NCBI GenBank assembly: GCA_021736785.1
Contig: JAIPFF010000002.1
Location: forward strand, 62,001 to 126,000
DNA: 64,000 nucleotides
Direction: 5' to 3'
Source of the DNA: Thiohalocapsa sp.
GTDB taxonomy: Bacteria; Pseudomonadota; Gammaproteobacteria; Chromatiales; Chromatiaceae
The translations under genes and the position numbers were made by a program. Under the pieces are notes generated by a model, which saw nothing but the letters and a program-made list of their open reading frames with translations, did not search any database and was not told the DNA's origin. Below, piece after piece: positions 50,964 through 61,900 of the stretch (its first letter is position 1; each line of letters opens with the position of its first letter).

Positions 50964-52813
50964 CAGAACAGTTCCTCATCCCGTTCATCGAAGAAGCCGT
51001 TAGGCCATTCATCGACGAAATCGCCATCAGAATCGATCCGTAATCGAGTGAAACGCGTGCCTTCTGGTGAGGGCTGGACATACTGAACCGAGACGTGTTC
51101 TTTCGTTAGTGCCTGCTCGGGCAACGCGTCGCTGACTGTCGTCTCACTGCTCCGAATCCGGCGCAAGAGCCGAAGCAACAAATGCTCGCTGTGGGTTTCC
51201 AGCAGCAACAGCTTATTGTGCTTAAGGGCATACCTCGCGAAGAGATCAGCCAACTCTACTTGAACCGCCGGGTGGATGTGCAGCTCCGGCTGCTCGATGG
51301 CGATAACGCCCGATTTTTGCGTAATCGCCAACACCACCACAGGGAAGACCTGCGAGATACCGACTCCGATGTCCTGCGGCATGACCGAGAGCCCGGTTTC
51401 ATCCTCCAGAAGGCCGACGCGCGTCCGAATAGGCAAGTTCTCGATCGCCTCCTTGAGCAGCAACTGGTCGTCCATGTCCATCTCACGATCCAGCAAGGTC
51501 AAGGCCGCTTCGTTGACCCCAAGTTCGCGGTAACGCTGGACGTCGAGCTGGTAGCCGGTCTTGAGGCACCGCTCACCGAGCCAATAATTGATCTCACGGA
51601 CAGCGGCGTCCGAGGCCGCGTGGATATACTCCCAGGCCGCCAACCCCTTGGCCCAGCGCGATCGATCCGGTGTGATCTGCGGCTGCAGGTTTCTGGGGGG
51701 CAGATCGCGGATGGGTCCAATGTAGAAAACGTCATCCAACCAACTTTGAAGAAGGCTGACACCGCCAGCGACGAGGCTTGAGATCAGGGACTCGGCGAGC
51801 AACTTCGTTGACGAGAAAACGAGCTCGGTTGCGGCCTCGGCATCGTCTCCGGCTATCCAGTCGGCCTTGTCCACCCAAACTGACTCGTCGAACCGTATTC
51901 CCCTGGTCAGATTCGGCAGGGCATCCGGCTGATCCTGGACGCCGATATAAATCAGCTCTTTCTCTTTTGCGAGGTTTCCAGCCTCTGACTCCAGCCGCTG
52001 TCGCAACTCGGCTGCCCTCCGGGAGGGTCGGCTGCGCAACTCGGCGTGGAGCTTGTCGAAAAGTTGTCGATTTCGGTGAACGCCGCTTTCGATCAACTCT
52101 GCGAGCTCGTCCAACGACCGATTGGCGTATGGTTGCTGTGCGTTCAGCAGCTCACCAAGACCAGCACCATACGCCTCCCGTTCCCCCAGACTGGGTTGGA
52201 ACACCTGGGCCAATCGCTCTTGCAGGCTCTCTTCGTCCGAGCCATTGGCAAACACGGGATGGGACAAATCCAGCGCATCGAAATAGACCTGTTTCTGATC
52301 GGTTGTACAGGTAAGACGGACAAAGCGCCCGCCGTTTAGGGAAATGTCCAGCGTCTCGGCGAAAGGGGCATTGAGGAGCTCACTCCAGCGGATGGAGATG
52401 GTCACCGACAAATCATTGACGGCATCCAGCCACTCATCAGGCAAGAAAGAAGCCCCCGTATCCAATGCCGCCTGCTCAAGCCCCTCCCGCTCATGATCCG
52501 TCAGGTAACCCGGCAACTCCTCGCCGCCTTCCAGTGCGTAAGCCACCGAGATCGTAATCGCCTCATCGAGGTCGCGTTGATGGATAAGATTTCGAAATCC
52601 GCCCAGATCCAGCCATTCCCCGCCAAGCGTGGTGGTATCCGGGTCGTAGTTGCCGTGGACCAATACCTCTCGCAGGTATATCAGCGACTGCAGAACAGTG
52701 CTCTTGCCTGCGCTGTTCGGGCCAAAAAGCAGCGTGATCGGTGCCAAGTCGATGGATTGCGCTTCGGCGCCGATCGCCTTGAAGTTCTTCAGTTGGAGTC
52801 GTGTCGGCCTCAC
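50963..52813 (-). CDS. AAA/ABC-type ATPase with DUF3696 C-terminus
   Basis: A 616-residue SMC/OLD-like ATPase. Walker A GPNSAGKST lies at residues 31-39, Walker B with an adjacent Glu in VIAIEQPELHIHP, a D-loop type ETHSEHLLLRLLRR, and the DUF3696 end IDSDGDFVDEWPNGFFDER. The middle is helical and charged, as in defence ATPases. The start is GTG (52813), 27 nt after the Hsp70-like stop. Proteins of this kind pair with a nuclease or toxin in defence systems; here the next gene is the candidate partner. Confidence 0.88.
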   Translation of the reverse strand: MRPTRLQLKNFKAIGAEAQSIDLAPITLLFGPNSAGKSTVLQSLIYLREVLVHGNYDPDTTTLGGEWLDLGGFRNLIHQRDLDEAITISVAYALEGGEELPGYLTDHEREGLEQAALDTGASFLPDEWLDAVNDLSVTISIRWSELLNAPFAETLDISLNGGRFVRLTCTTDQKQVYFDALDLSHPVFANGSDEESLQERLAQVFQPSLGEREAYGAGLGELLNAQQPYANRSLDELAELIESGVHRNRQLFDKLHAELRSRPSRRAAELRQRLESEAGNLAKEKELIYIGVQDQPDALPNLTRGIRFDESVWVDKADWIAGDDAEAATELVFSSTKLLAESLISSLVAGGVSLLQSWLDDVFYIGPIRDLPPRNLQPQITPDRSRWAKGLAAWEYIHAASDAAVREINYWLGERCLKTGYQLDVQRYRELGVNEAALTLLDREMDMDDQLLLKEAIENLPIRTRVGLLEDETGLSVMPQDIGVGISQVFPVVVLAITQKSGVIAIEQPELHIHPAVQVELADLFARYALKHNKLLLLETHSEHLLLRLLRRIRSSETTVSDALPEQALTKEHVSVQYVQPSPEGTRFTRLRIDSDGDFVDEWPNGFFDERDEELF

Positions 52814-52840
52814 TTCTTGTTCTTCCCTCGACGCACGCGC

Positions 52841-54637
52841 TTACCACTGATATTTCGGGTCGTCATATACCTGTCTGCCCGTGACGCCACCGGCGATAGC
52901 AGTGGCCGTACCACCCTGCTTGATCAGCTTCTTGCGCGCGCCGCCGAGGGAAACGGCAATGCGCGGATAATCCAGTTCCAGCTCGCTGTGCGCATCTTCA
53001 AGCCAGGTCGGGAACCTTTTCGCGGGTACCACGCGAATCTGTTTGCCGCGCACGGTGATCTGGCGGTCGGCCAGTTCACGGACCATCGGCAGCGATGCCC
53101 CACCACCGGTAAGGGCGACGGTCAGATAAGGAATCCTCTGCGAGGCACCGATCAGGTCGATCCAATCCTTGTTGATCGATTCGAGAATGCCGACCATCTT
53201 TTGATCGAGTGCGTTCTTGAAGTCGGTAACGCCAGGGGTTGCCAGAAACTGGTCGAGCTTAATAGTCACCTCGTAGCCGTCGTGGGAGATGGTGGTCTCT
53301 CCCTGGTCGAACAGTTCTTCTTTGAACTCGCGAATGTTCCGTTGCAGGTACCACTGGAAACGGTCTGGAATGCCCTGCTCCGGCGCGATACCGCAGTACT
53401 GCAGTATCAGCCCCATCAAGGCCAGATCGAGGTGATTGCCCGCCTCCGTGACGCCATCGACGCTGCCCGCCGCCTCGATCGCTATGCTGATGTCTCTTTC
53501 CGGATCGACATGCATGCGGTACACGCTGAAATCGATCGTACCAGCGCCGACATCGATCACCATCACTACCATGTGGTGGGGTTTTTCGCTGTAGTAGTTC
53601 AACAGCGTCCCGGCGACGCCCAACGGCTCGGTGATACCCTCGCGCACAAACTTGTACTCCCTGCGTCCCCCTTCGCGGAGCAGTCTGACCGCCTGGACAA
53701 AGCGCTGTAGCGGAAGCCCCTTGCGGAGATCCGCGAAGAAGGTATCCGCGAGCACCTGGGCTTCACCGAGGTACTTGCGTAAGCGGTACTGGACTTCCTT
53801 GAAATCTGCGCCTGACAGGCAAGGCATGGCGAATCGGCGATTGAGATTGCGCGGATAACCGCCGGGGGGCTGCTCCAGGTGCTCCAGAGCCTTGTTGACC
53901 GACCAGGTCAGGAAGGTCAGGTACGCGAGAATGATGTCCGCATAGGTGACCGATATGTCAGTCGGGTTGAACTTCCCGTCCACCTCCGCATCGACCTGTC
54001 CAAGCGACAGCCAGTGCTTGATGTTGTCCATCACCTGGCGTGAGCCGTCCGGGGCGTCGCGACCACAATACTCCTCGGCTTCAGCGCCGAACCAGAGCTT
54101 GCCATCGTCATCGATGTAAACCGCGGAATGCAGCTTGTAGTCTTCGATATCGTCGCCGTACTCACCCAAATGCAGTACGGTGATGGTCTCGTCATCGTAA
54201 TCCGATGCGCCATCGAGCACGAGCGTGGCCTTCGACATGGCGGTACCGAAGTCGAGACACAGGCGAATGTTCTCGGGCCCATCCGGCAACTCCAGAACAC
54301 TCGCATCGATATCCAGCCTGGGTTCGGTCACGACCGGCTTTGTCACCGGGGCCGGTCCAGGAGCCGGTTCCGGCTCGGGCACCGGCTCTGGCTCCGGTAC
54401 CGGTTCGGGCTCATAAACCGGAAGCGGTGGTGGCGTCGGAACCCTGGGTGCGGAACCGGCCGGGGCGGCTACGCCAGGAGAAGGCATTGCGCCGCCCTCC
54501 AGTACGCCCACCGCCATCCGCAGCGCCGCGTATTCATCGTCGGTCAGCCTGCCCTGGAGCAGGTAGCCGCCACCTTCCTGGGGCTCCATGCGCGCAAACA
54601 GGTTCTTCAGCAGAATCTTGGCTTCGATCACTTCCAT
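52841..54637 (-). CDS. Hsp70/actin-fold ATPase with proline-glutamate linker
   Basis: A 598-residue protein of the Hsp70/actin ATPase fold: phosphate-1 motif RLCLDFGTAMSKATL (about 125-139), phosphate-2 MVIDVGAGTIDFSV and adenosine motif ALTGGGASLPMVREL. A small N-terminal helical domain (1-50) is joined to the ATPase by a Pro/Glu repeat at about 72-98. The substrate-binding domain of DnaK is absent, so it is not a housekeeping chaperone. It follows the IF2_N protein by 6 nt, pointing to a functional pair. Confidence 0.88.
   Translation of the reverse strand: MEVIEAKILLKNLFARMEPQEGGGYLLQGRLTDDEYAALRMAVGVLEGGAMPSPGVAAPAGSAPRVPTPPPLPVYEPEPVPEPEPVPEPEPAPGPAPVTKPVVTEPRLDIDASVLELPDGPENIRLCLDFGTAMSKATLVLDGASDYDDETITVLHLGEYGDDIEDYKLHSAVYIDDDGKLWFGAEAEEYCGRDAPDGSRQVMDNIKHWLSLGQVDAEVDGKFNPTDISVTYADIILAYLTFLTWSVNKALEHLEQPPGGYPRNLNRRFAMPCLSGADFKEVQYRLRKYLGEAQVLADTFFADLRKGLPLQRFVQAVRLLREGGRREYKFVREGITEPLGVAGTLLNYYSEKPHHMVVMVIDVGAGTIDFSVYRMHVDPERDISIAIEAAGSVDGVTEAGNHLDLALMGLILQYCGIAPEQGIPDRFQWYLQRNIREFKEELFDQGETTISHDGYEVTIKLDQFLATPGVTDFKNALDQKMVGILESINKDWIDLIGASQRIPYLTVALTGGGASLPMVRELADRQITVRGKQIRVVPAKRFPTWLEDAHSELELDYPRIAVSLGGARKKLIKQGGTATAIAGGVTGRQVYDDPKYQW
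54345..54415. repeat. Repeat encoding the Pro-Glu linker
   Basis: Near-identical short units (CCGGTTCCGGCTCGGGCAC type, on the plus strand) are repeated in tandem and encode the EPEPVPEPEPVPEPEP stretch of the Hsp70-like protein. Unit number may vary between strains. Confidence 0.7.
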
Positions 54638-54643
54638 GTTTCG

Positions 54644-56254
54644 TTACTCCTCGGGCGCGACGATGGGCTTGACCAGCATGCGGGTCTTACCGGCAAAGGT
54701 CTTCTCGACACCGTCGCGAACGACGCGAACATGCCGCACCCCGGAGCGGTGCCCGCCATCCATGTCGTGCAGCCGCCGGTTGTATTCCATCCGCTCGCTC
54801 TTCAACCCAGCGGGCTTGAGCTGCCGCATGCGTGACAGGCTACGGATCACCTGCGCCGTTTCCCTGTAATCACTGGCCGCCTTGGCGACCGTTTTCGCCA
54901 ACACCGGGTTTAGCGGCTGAAGAATAGGCAGTACCGCACTGCGCAGCTTCTCCATGACAGACTGGCTTTCTTCCACCTTGAGCAGCAACTCGCCGATCTT
55001 TTCGTCCTCGGAATTGCGGATACGCTGTGCCTTCTGCTCCTTGTCGCCCTCACCGCCGCCCCCTTTGCACCACCATTCCGCCACTGTCGGATCCAGATCC
55101 TTGGCATCGGCGAAATGACGCGTGATCGCGCTGGTCATCTGCGCGCGTGAACTGAAGGCTGCACGCAGCACCGCCATCATGTCGTTGTCGAACTTGTCCT
55201 GACGGGCCAGCACCAGCGACGCCTCCAGCAGGGCGTGTCTCACCTCGCCGAGGGTTTCAGACCGTTCGAGATAACGTCCCCAAAGACCGGCTCCTAAAGC
55301 ATGTCTGCCCTCTACGAGGATGGCGTAGAGCTCGGGGTACATCGCCATGGAGAAGCGCAGCTCGATGCAGCGCCGCAGGATGGCGAGCAGCGCATCCACG
55401 CCTTCGACGACGATCGAGAAATCGACGTCGTCCAAGCCATGCACGTACACTGATTTCATGAGCCGGGATAGCTTGCCACCCGGATCCTCTCCGAGGTCGC
55501 CCCGCCAGGGGCCGACAATGTCAGCCAGGACTGTGGCGAGACGCCTTGCCCGGCGATAGCGCGTCTCGGTCTTGCTGACGTCCTTCAAGAGCCCCGCCTG
55601 TTCAGACAATGCCGACAGCCAATCGGCCAGCGACGTCTCGCGCGCAAGATTTGCTGCAAGCAGTTCACGACGGGCATTGTCCGCCGTGTCAATCACAAGG
55701 GCCTCGCGGTAGGAATACGCCCTTGTCCATGGGTCGCTGCAGTGGCTGATGACCGTGGCGGCGTAGGACTTGGCGTCACCGTCTTCCAACGTCTCGATGG
55801 ATTCCGGTTCACCACTGAAGATCTCATCGGCGCGGTCGAAGATGACCTTCTCGCGGCCACGCGCAACTGCTGCCAGGCGTCCGAGGATGCCGGCGGACAG
55901 TAGCTCATGCTCGTCGGTTTCCTGATTCAGCTCGACCACCTTCTCGACGACCGAATCCAGGTTGCTGTCCTTGATCAGCGCCTGGATCTTTCGCTCGGCC
56001 ATGGCCTGCGTGAGTAGTTGATTCAACTCGCGCAGGTCGGCAGAGGACCCGATGTCGCTGAGGGTGACCTCCTTGCCGGGTTCGTCCTTGCTCTCATTAG
56101 CACGCATATGCTGGAGTAACTTCAGTTGGTCGTTGCCGGAGATCAGGTCATCTTCGCCGCTGACTGCGATGCCCGCCTCTTTGAGCTGGGCCATGAGGCG
56201 CTCGATGGGGATACCTTGGTCGCGGGCAAGTTTCTTAGCTGGGGTTCCGTCCAC
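54644..56254 (-). CDS. Helical protein with IF2_N-like N-terminal domain
   Basis: A 536-residue protein. The first 50 residues (KKLARDQGIPIERLMAQLKE then AGIAVSGEDDLISGNDQ) match the IF2_N module otherwise found in translation initiation factor 2. The rest is almost entirely helical, with no nuclease or ATPase motif, and a WWCKGGGGEGD loop near residue 400. GTG start at 56254 after AAGGAG. It is tightly coupled to the Hsp70-like gene (6 nt) and could act as its co-factor. Confidence 0.8.
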   Translation of the reverse strand: MDGTPAKKLARDQGIPIERLMAQLKEAGIAVSGEDDLISGNDQLKLLQHMRANESKDEPGKEVTLSDIGSSADLRELNQLLTQAMAERKIQALIKDSNLDSVVEKVVELNQETDEHELLSAGILGRLAAVARGREKVIFDRADEIFSGEPESIETLEDGDAKSYAATVISHCSDPWTRAYSYREALVIDTADNARRELLAANLARETSLADWLSALSEQAGLLKDVSKTETRYRRARRLATVLADIVGPWRGDLGEDPGGKLSRLMKSVYVHGLDDVDFSIVVEGVDALLAILRRCIELRFSMAMYPELYAILVEGRHALGAGLWGRYLERSETLGEVRHALLEASLVLARQDKFDNDMMAVLRAAFSSRAQMTSAITRHFADAKDLDPTVAEWWCKGGGGEGDKEQKAQRIRNSEDEKIGELLLKVEESQSVMEKLRSAVLPILQPLNPVLAKTVAKAASDYRETAQVIRSLSRMRQLKPAGLKSERMEYNRRLHDMDGGHRSGVRHVRVVRDGVEKTFAGKTRMLVKPIVAPEE

Positions 56255-56273
56255 TATTGTTCTTCTCCTTTGG

Positions 56274-57398
56274 TCATAGTTGGCCAGAGAACGCTCTCTG
56301 ACTCAGCGAGTCAAAAAGGGGCTCGGCCAAGAACTCACGATGCCCGCGGACCAAGCATTGGTTCTGATTGACGATGCTCGCAAACTTTTCTTGGAGGGCT
56401 TTGCCTGGAATGGGTATCTGGACATTCTCGAACAAGGACTTCTTTAGTATTGGAAGCGTCGTTTTTATTGCATTCTTGGTGATAAATACGGGGAATTCTT
56501 TAAACAGATAGTACCCGTACAGATCAACCACGCGTTCATTCCATTCCACAACGTTTATTTGCTGGTTGAATGCCGACGGTTGCGATGCAATCGCGACTTT
56601 TCCGATCGTTGCCCCGATACAACAAGCCATGAGGCTCCCAGACCGACACGTGCGACTTTGCGATGCGCCTTCTGGCGTTAACCAACGCTTTACGTTAGTC
56701 AAGTTGTCATCTAGGTCTCCCGGCGTCACGAAAGGCACCTCTTGACCGTACATCCCTTCTAGCTGACTCGAAGGAGTCGAACCGGTTATCACTTTCCCCA
56801 GTTTCTTGATCGGTAGCACGTCCCACTGCTTCGGATTCGTTACCGGATCACCAAAGAGATCCAGAAAGACCGAGCGGAGGAACTGATCGGCGAGTTCGAT
56901 GGCTTGCTGGCGTTTGCGGCGGATGGCATCGGCCTTGTCGAGGATGGCGGCGATGCGTTTTTGTTCGGGCAGCGGCAGAAACGGGATCGGAATGTTCTCT
57001 GCATCTCCCTTGGTTAGTTTCGCTCGGGTTGCCCCCTTGATGAAAGGTGTAACGTCATACCTTTCCAGGACACGAAACAAGAACCTCAGGTCAAGCCCAT
57101 CTTTAGGCTTCAATACATGAGCATGGTTGTTTACCCAATATTTACCTTCCGCGACATACGCGATCGCCTTATAAGGATCACCGAAATGCCCACCATCCTC
57201 CGCTAGAAGCACCAAAGGTTCATCGAACAAGAAATCGTTGATCGTGCCTTGTTTTCCATTGGCCCCGTAATACGCATAGTCGCCCTCAACGCGATCGGAC
57301 GCTTTTACCGGCTTACGCCTGCTGTCAAGAAAATCAACCACTTCGCCAAGCGGTCGGGTCGCCACCTGTGATTCCAAATGCTGAGCACGGATCATCAC
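56274..57398 (-). CDS. hsdS: Type I restriction specificity subunit HsdS
   Basis: DNA-recognition subunit. The 374-residue protein has two target recognition domains (about 1-130 and 190-330). Between them is the conserved helical spacer [20 protein letters not shown] followed by [20 protein letters not shown] second, shorter helix lies near the C-terminus ([16 protein letters not shown]). The ORF starts GTG-ATG over the hsdM stop; the ATG at 57395 may be the real start. The target sequence cannot be predicted. Confidence 0.93.
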   Translation of the reverse strand: MMIRAQHLESQVATRPLGEVVDFLDSRRKPVKASDRVEGDYAYYGANGKQGTINDFLFDEPLVLLAEDGGHFGDPYKAIAYVAEGKYWVNNHAHVLKPKDGLDLRFLFRVLERYDVTPFIKGATRAKLTKGDAENIPIPFLPLPEQKRIAAILDKADAIRRKRQQAIELADQFLRSVFLDLFGDPVTNPKQWDVLPIKKLGKVITGSTPSSQLEGMYGQEVPFVTPGDLDDNLTNVKRWLTPEGASQSRTCRSGSLMACCIGATIGKVAIASQPSAFNQQINVVEWNERVVDLYGYYLFKEFPVFITKNAIKTTLPILKKSLFENVQIPIPGKALQEKFASIVNQNQCLVRGHREFLAEPLFDSLSQRAFSGQL

Positions 57399-58969
57399 AG
57401 CATCCCACCCAACTCATTCATGTCCTTCATAATCTCCGCCTCCAGCGCCTTCATCCGCGCAAGGATCTCTCTCGGCGGGTCGTATGCCTCCTCGTCATAG
57501 GCCACTTCCTTGTAGCGGTTGATCGACAGGTCGTACTTGTTCGCGGCAATCTCGGCCCGGCTCACCCAAAAGCTGGGTGCGGTGCGGTCGTTGGAGTCCG
57601 TCTCCGCAACGGCCTTGTCGCGCTGCTGCCAAGCCGCCAGGACCTTGGGCATGTCACCGGCAAAGCTGAGCGGGCGGCCCTGCTCGTCGCGATAGAGCAC
57701 GTCGCGCTTGTCGTCCAGGGAGTAACCATCGTCCTGCACGTCGTAGAACCAGACGTGATCGGTCTGGCCACCCTTGGTGAATATCAGGATGGCGGTGGCC
57801 ACCCCGGCGTAGGGCTTGAACACGCCACTGGGCAGGTTGATGACCGCTTCGAGTTGGTTGTCGTCCACCAGCAGTGCGCGTAGCGCCTGATGGGCCTTTG
57901 AAGAGCCGAACAGCACGCCCTGCGGCACGATAGTGGCGCTGCGCCCGCCGGTTTTGAGCATGCGCAGGATCTGGGCGACGAACAGCAGCTCGGTTTTTTT
58001 GGTCTTGACCAGGCGCAGGATCGGCGGGTTGACCGTATCCTCGTCCAGCGCGCCCTTGAACGGCGGATTGGCGAGCACGACGTCGAACGCATCCTTCTCT
58101 TTGACCGGGAAACGGTCGGCGAAGCTCTGCGCCAGGGTGTCCTGGTAGTGGATGTCCGGGTCTTCGACGCCGTGCATGTACAGGTTCATCGCGGCGATGC
58201 GCAGCATGGTGTTGTCGAAGTCGAAGCCGTGGAACATCGCGGTCTTGATGTGGCTCCACTGGGCCTGATCGAGCAGGTCACCGGTGTAGGTGACGGCCTC
58301 GGCGGGCTTGCCATCCGGCCCCTCGATCTCTTCGCGGATCACGCCGTCTTCGGAGCTGTAGGTCTCCAACAGGTGCTCCATGCAGTTGACCAGGAAGCCC
58401 GCGGTACCACAGGCCGGGTCGGCGACCTTCTCCTCCGGCTTTGGGTCGAGCATGCGCACCATCAGCTTGATGATGTGGCGCGGCGTGCGGAACTGGCCAT
58501 TGATGCCCGCGGTGGTGAGCTTGCTCAGCAGGTACTCGTACAGGTCGCCCTTGGTGTCGCCGGATTCCAGTGGCAACTCGTTGATCATCTGGATGGCCTT
58601 GACCAGCAGGCTGGGCTTTTCGATGACCAGGCGGGCGTCCTTCATGTAGTCGCCGAAGCGGATATCTCCGGTGTGCCCGCGGAAGTGCTTGAACACCTCG
58701 TCACGGACCAGGGCGAGCAGCCGGTCCGGGTCGCCCTCGTGCACGAATTGGCTCCAGCGCAGGTGCTGCTGGTCGCCGCCGAAGCGCGGCGTGAATCCCT
58801 TGCCGGTACGGGCCTGGCGCTTTTCGTCGCGGGTCTCGTTGATATCCAGCAGACGGGCGAACATCAGAAAGGTGATCTGCTCGATGACGGTGAGCGGATT
58901 GGCAATGCCGCCCTGCCAGAATTCGAGCCAGAGTCTGTCGATTTTGTTCTTGAGTTGGCCGGTGATCAT
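57395..58969 (-). CDS. hsdM: Type I restriction N6-adenine methyltransferase HsdM
   Basis: Modification subunit. The 524-residue protein has an N-terminal HsdM helical domain ([13 protein letters not shown]), the SAM-binding motif [13 protein letters not shown] and the catalytic NPPF motif in [15 protein letters not shown], typical of N6-adenine methylation. The stop overlaps the hsdS start; hsdR ends 27 nt upstream. Confidence 0.96.
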   Translation of the reverse strand: MITGQLKNKIDRLWLEFWQGGIANPLTVIEQITFLMFARLLDINETRDEKRQARTGKGFTPRFGGDQQHLRWSQFVHEGDPDRLLALVRDEVFKHFRGHTGDIRFGDYMKDARLVIEKPSLLVKAIQMINELPLESGDTKGDLYEYLLSKLTTAGINGQFRTPRHIIKLMVRMLDPKPEEKVADPACGTAGFLVNCMEHLLETYSSEDGVIREEIEGPDGKPAEAVTYTGDLLDQAQWSHIKTAMFHGFDFDNTMLRIAAMNLYMHGVEDPDIHYQDTLAQSFADRFPVKEKDAFDVVLANPPFKGALDEDTVNPPILRLVKTKKTELLFVAQILRMLKTGGRSATIVPQGVLFGSSKAHQALRALLVDDNQLEAVINLPSGVFKPYAGVATAILIFTKGGQTDHVWFYDVQDDGYSLDDKRDVLYRDEQGRPLSFAGDMPKVLAAWQQRDKAVAETDSNDRTAPSFWVSRAEIAANKYDLSINRYKEVAYDEEAYDPPREILARMKALEAEIMKDMNELGGML

Positions 58970-58996
58970 TCTGTTTGTCTTTGTTCCTGCTGCGAT

Positions 58997-61900
58997 TTAC
59001 TGAGTCTCTGATTCTGTCGGCTGTGGCTGGTGCCCAAAGCTCTGGACGATCTCCAGCAGCCTGTCTATCTGATCGTCGCTGTCGAATACGCTGTCCGGGT
59101 CACCGAGCGAGGCGAACGGCATCTCGTAGAGGCTTTCCAGCTCGATGGCGCCGCTACGGGCGATCTGGCGCTTGAGCAGGCCTAGAAACTGCACCTGCTT
59201 TGCCTTCAGGCTCGGGTAGGCTTGCACGAACTCCGCGAAGCGCTGGTTAACGGCGTCTTCATCCATGCCGATCACGGCGCGCAGGATCTGCTCCATGGGC
59301 GCGGCGGTGTCGTAGAAGCCTTTCAAGGTGTTCAGGTCCACGTCCGGATGATTGGTGTGGACAAGCGCATTGAGCGCTTCCAGCTCTTTCTCGGTCACCG
59401 GTTCAGCTTCGCGGATCTTGGCAATCACCGGATCCTTGTCGAACAGCTCATTGAGCGCCTGCTCCACCTTGATCCGGTAGGCTTTCAGATCCACGGTGGC
59501 GAGGTAGGTCGTCTGCGTCTCGCGCATTTCATGCCCATCTTCGATGTCGATGATGGGCGGGTCGTAGGGGCTTTCAGCGCCAGTTACCCGGAACTTGAGA
59601 ATGTCGCGCAACACGACTCGCGCCTGCTCGATCTCTTCCAGCGACGCTTTCGTCCACCAGTCAGGCTCGCGCGCCTGCCTGATCTCCGTCGCCTTCGCTT
59701 GCACCTGGTTCAGGTTCATCTGCAACTGGTGAAGCTGGCCGATCGCTTCACCGACATAATCATCGAAGCGCGCGGACTTCTTGAGCTTCTCGTGCTGGAT
59801 CTTGGTGACCAGCAGATCCCATTGGTAGGCTTCCGAATGGCCGCGGATATCGACCCACTGCATCAGCGGGGCGATCTCGGTTTCCAGCAGCACCACGGTG
59901 TTGGCGGCGAACTGTCTGACCACGCCCAGTTCGCTCATCCGTTGCTTGACCTTCCACTTGTCCCGCACCGCGAGCGCTTTCTCATCGAGGCTGTTGACGG
60001 CCTTGTTTATCCACTGGGCCAGTTCATCGAAAAAATCGACTTCCGCCGCATTGAGGGCCTCTTTCGCCAGCGCCAGCCGCGCTTCGAACAGGCGCTGCAT
60101 GGTGCACTTGGACTGGCTCACCGTGACATCGCGCGGCTTGAGTCCGTGGTACTCGACCACGCCCCAGTGATCGAAGGTCTGGAAGTGGGTCTTGTGCTTA
60201 CCCGGACCGAACAGGTCCTTGCACAGCCGTGTCCCGCGCCCGACCATCTGCCAGAATTTCACTGGCGACTTGACGGGCCGGGCGAAGACCAGATTGACCA
60301 CCGCAGGGACGTCGATGCCGGTGTCGAGCATGTCCACCGAGATAGCGATGGTGAGCCGGTCGTTGCTGCCCTCGCCCTTGAAATCGTCGATCAGGTCTTC
60401 GGCGCGCGGGTCGTAGTTGTCGATGACCTGGCAGAACTTGCCCGCGTACTGCGGAAACATCTCGTCGAACAGCTCTTCGAGCAGCTTGGCGTGACGATGG
60501 TTGCGGGCGAAGACGATGGTCTTCCCCAGGGTCTGCCCATCCGCCTGGCGGATGCCGTGGTCCATCAGGTTCTGCAGGATCTTGCGGTTGGTGTCCTTGT
60601 TGTAGATGGCCCGATCGATTTCCTGGCTGTCGAAGTCCAGCGCATTGGGGTCGATACCCTTGTCTTCGAGCTCGGCGACCTGTTCCGGGGTCAGGGCGTG
60701 CCCCTTGATACCCTCGCGCAGGAACTTGGTGGTGTGCTTCACGACCTGGTACGGAACGAGATAGCCCTCTTCGATGGCGCGTTCGAGGTCGTAGTTCGAG
60801 GTCGGCTGCTTCAAATCGCAATCGAATAGCCGGCATGTCGAACGGCTGACCATTTCGACTGGCGTGGCGGTCAGGCCGAGTTGCAGCGCGTCGAAGTAGC
60901 GGAAAAGGTCGCCGTAGATGTTGTAGATACTGCGATGCGACTCGTCGGCGATCACCAGGTTGAAGAAGCCCGGATCGAACTTGCTGTAGATCTTGAGCAT
61001 CGCCGGATAGGTGGCGACGAAGACCTGGTTGGCGGTGTCATCGACACTCTTGCTGCTGAGCACCGTCACTGGCGCGCTCAGAAACTCCGAGTAGGCATTC
61101 TTGGCCTGCTTGCGCAGTTCCTTGCGGTCGCATAGGAACAGAACGCGCTTGGCCCAGCCGGCCTGCATGCAGACATCGGACAGCGCGATCGCCAGACGCG
61201 TTTTCCCGGTACCCGTCGCCTGCACCGCCAGCGCCTTGCGCTGTTTGGACTCGTAGCGCTCGCAGATGCGCTTGAGCGCTTCGTGCTGGTAGAGCCGATC
61301 GGTCAGGATCTCGGGCTTTGGGGAGACGGTTGAGAACGGATGGCGTTCCGCGCGCTGCCGAACCTGGTGCTGCAGGCTGCTCTTTGAGTAGAAATCGTAC
61401 AGACGACGCGGCGGGTAGCCTTGCGCAGGGTGATCGTCCCACATCCAGATGTCGTAGCCGTTGGTGTAAAAGATCACCGGACGCTGTCCGTACATCTTCT
61501 CCAAGCCATCCGCATAGTGCCGCGCCTGATGGCGGCCTTTCTCCGCATCAACCGCGGTCTTCTTCGCTTCTACGACCGCCAACGGCTTGCCGTTGGCGTC
61601 CCAGAGGACATAGTCTGCGAAGCCCTCGCCGGTTTTCGTCGGCTGGTGCAGTACCTTCTCTTCCTGGGTCACCTCGTCGGTATCGGCACCCTCGACGCCA
61701 GCGTCCCAGCCTCGCCCCGCGAGGAGCGTATCGATCAAGCGGTGACGGGTCGCCTGCTCGCTGAATTGCAGATGATCGGCGACGTTCTGCGCTTTGACCT
61801 GCAGCGCCGTCAGTTCCTGGGCGGTCTTTTGAAGCCGAGCCGCTTTTTCTCTTTCCTGTTCCAGGTCGCTGAGCAGCGCCTGCATCTGGGCTTCCTGCTT

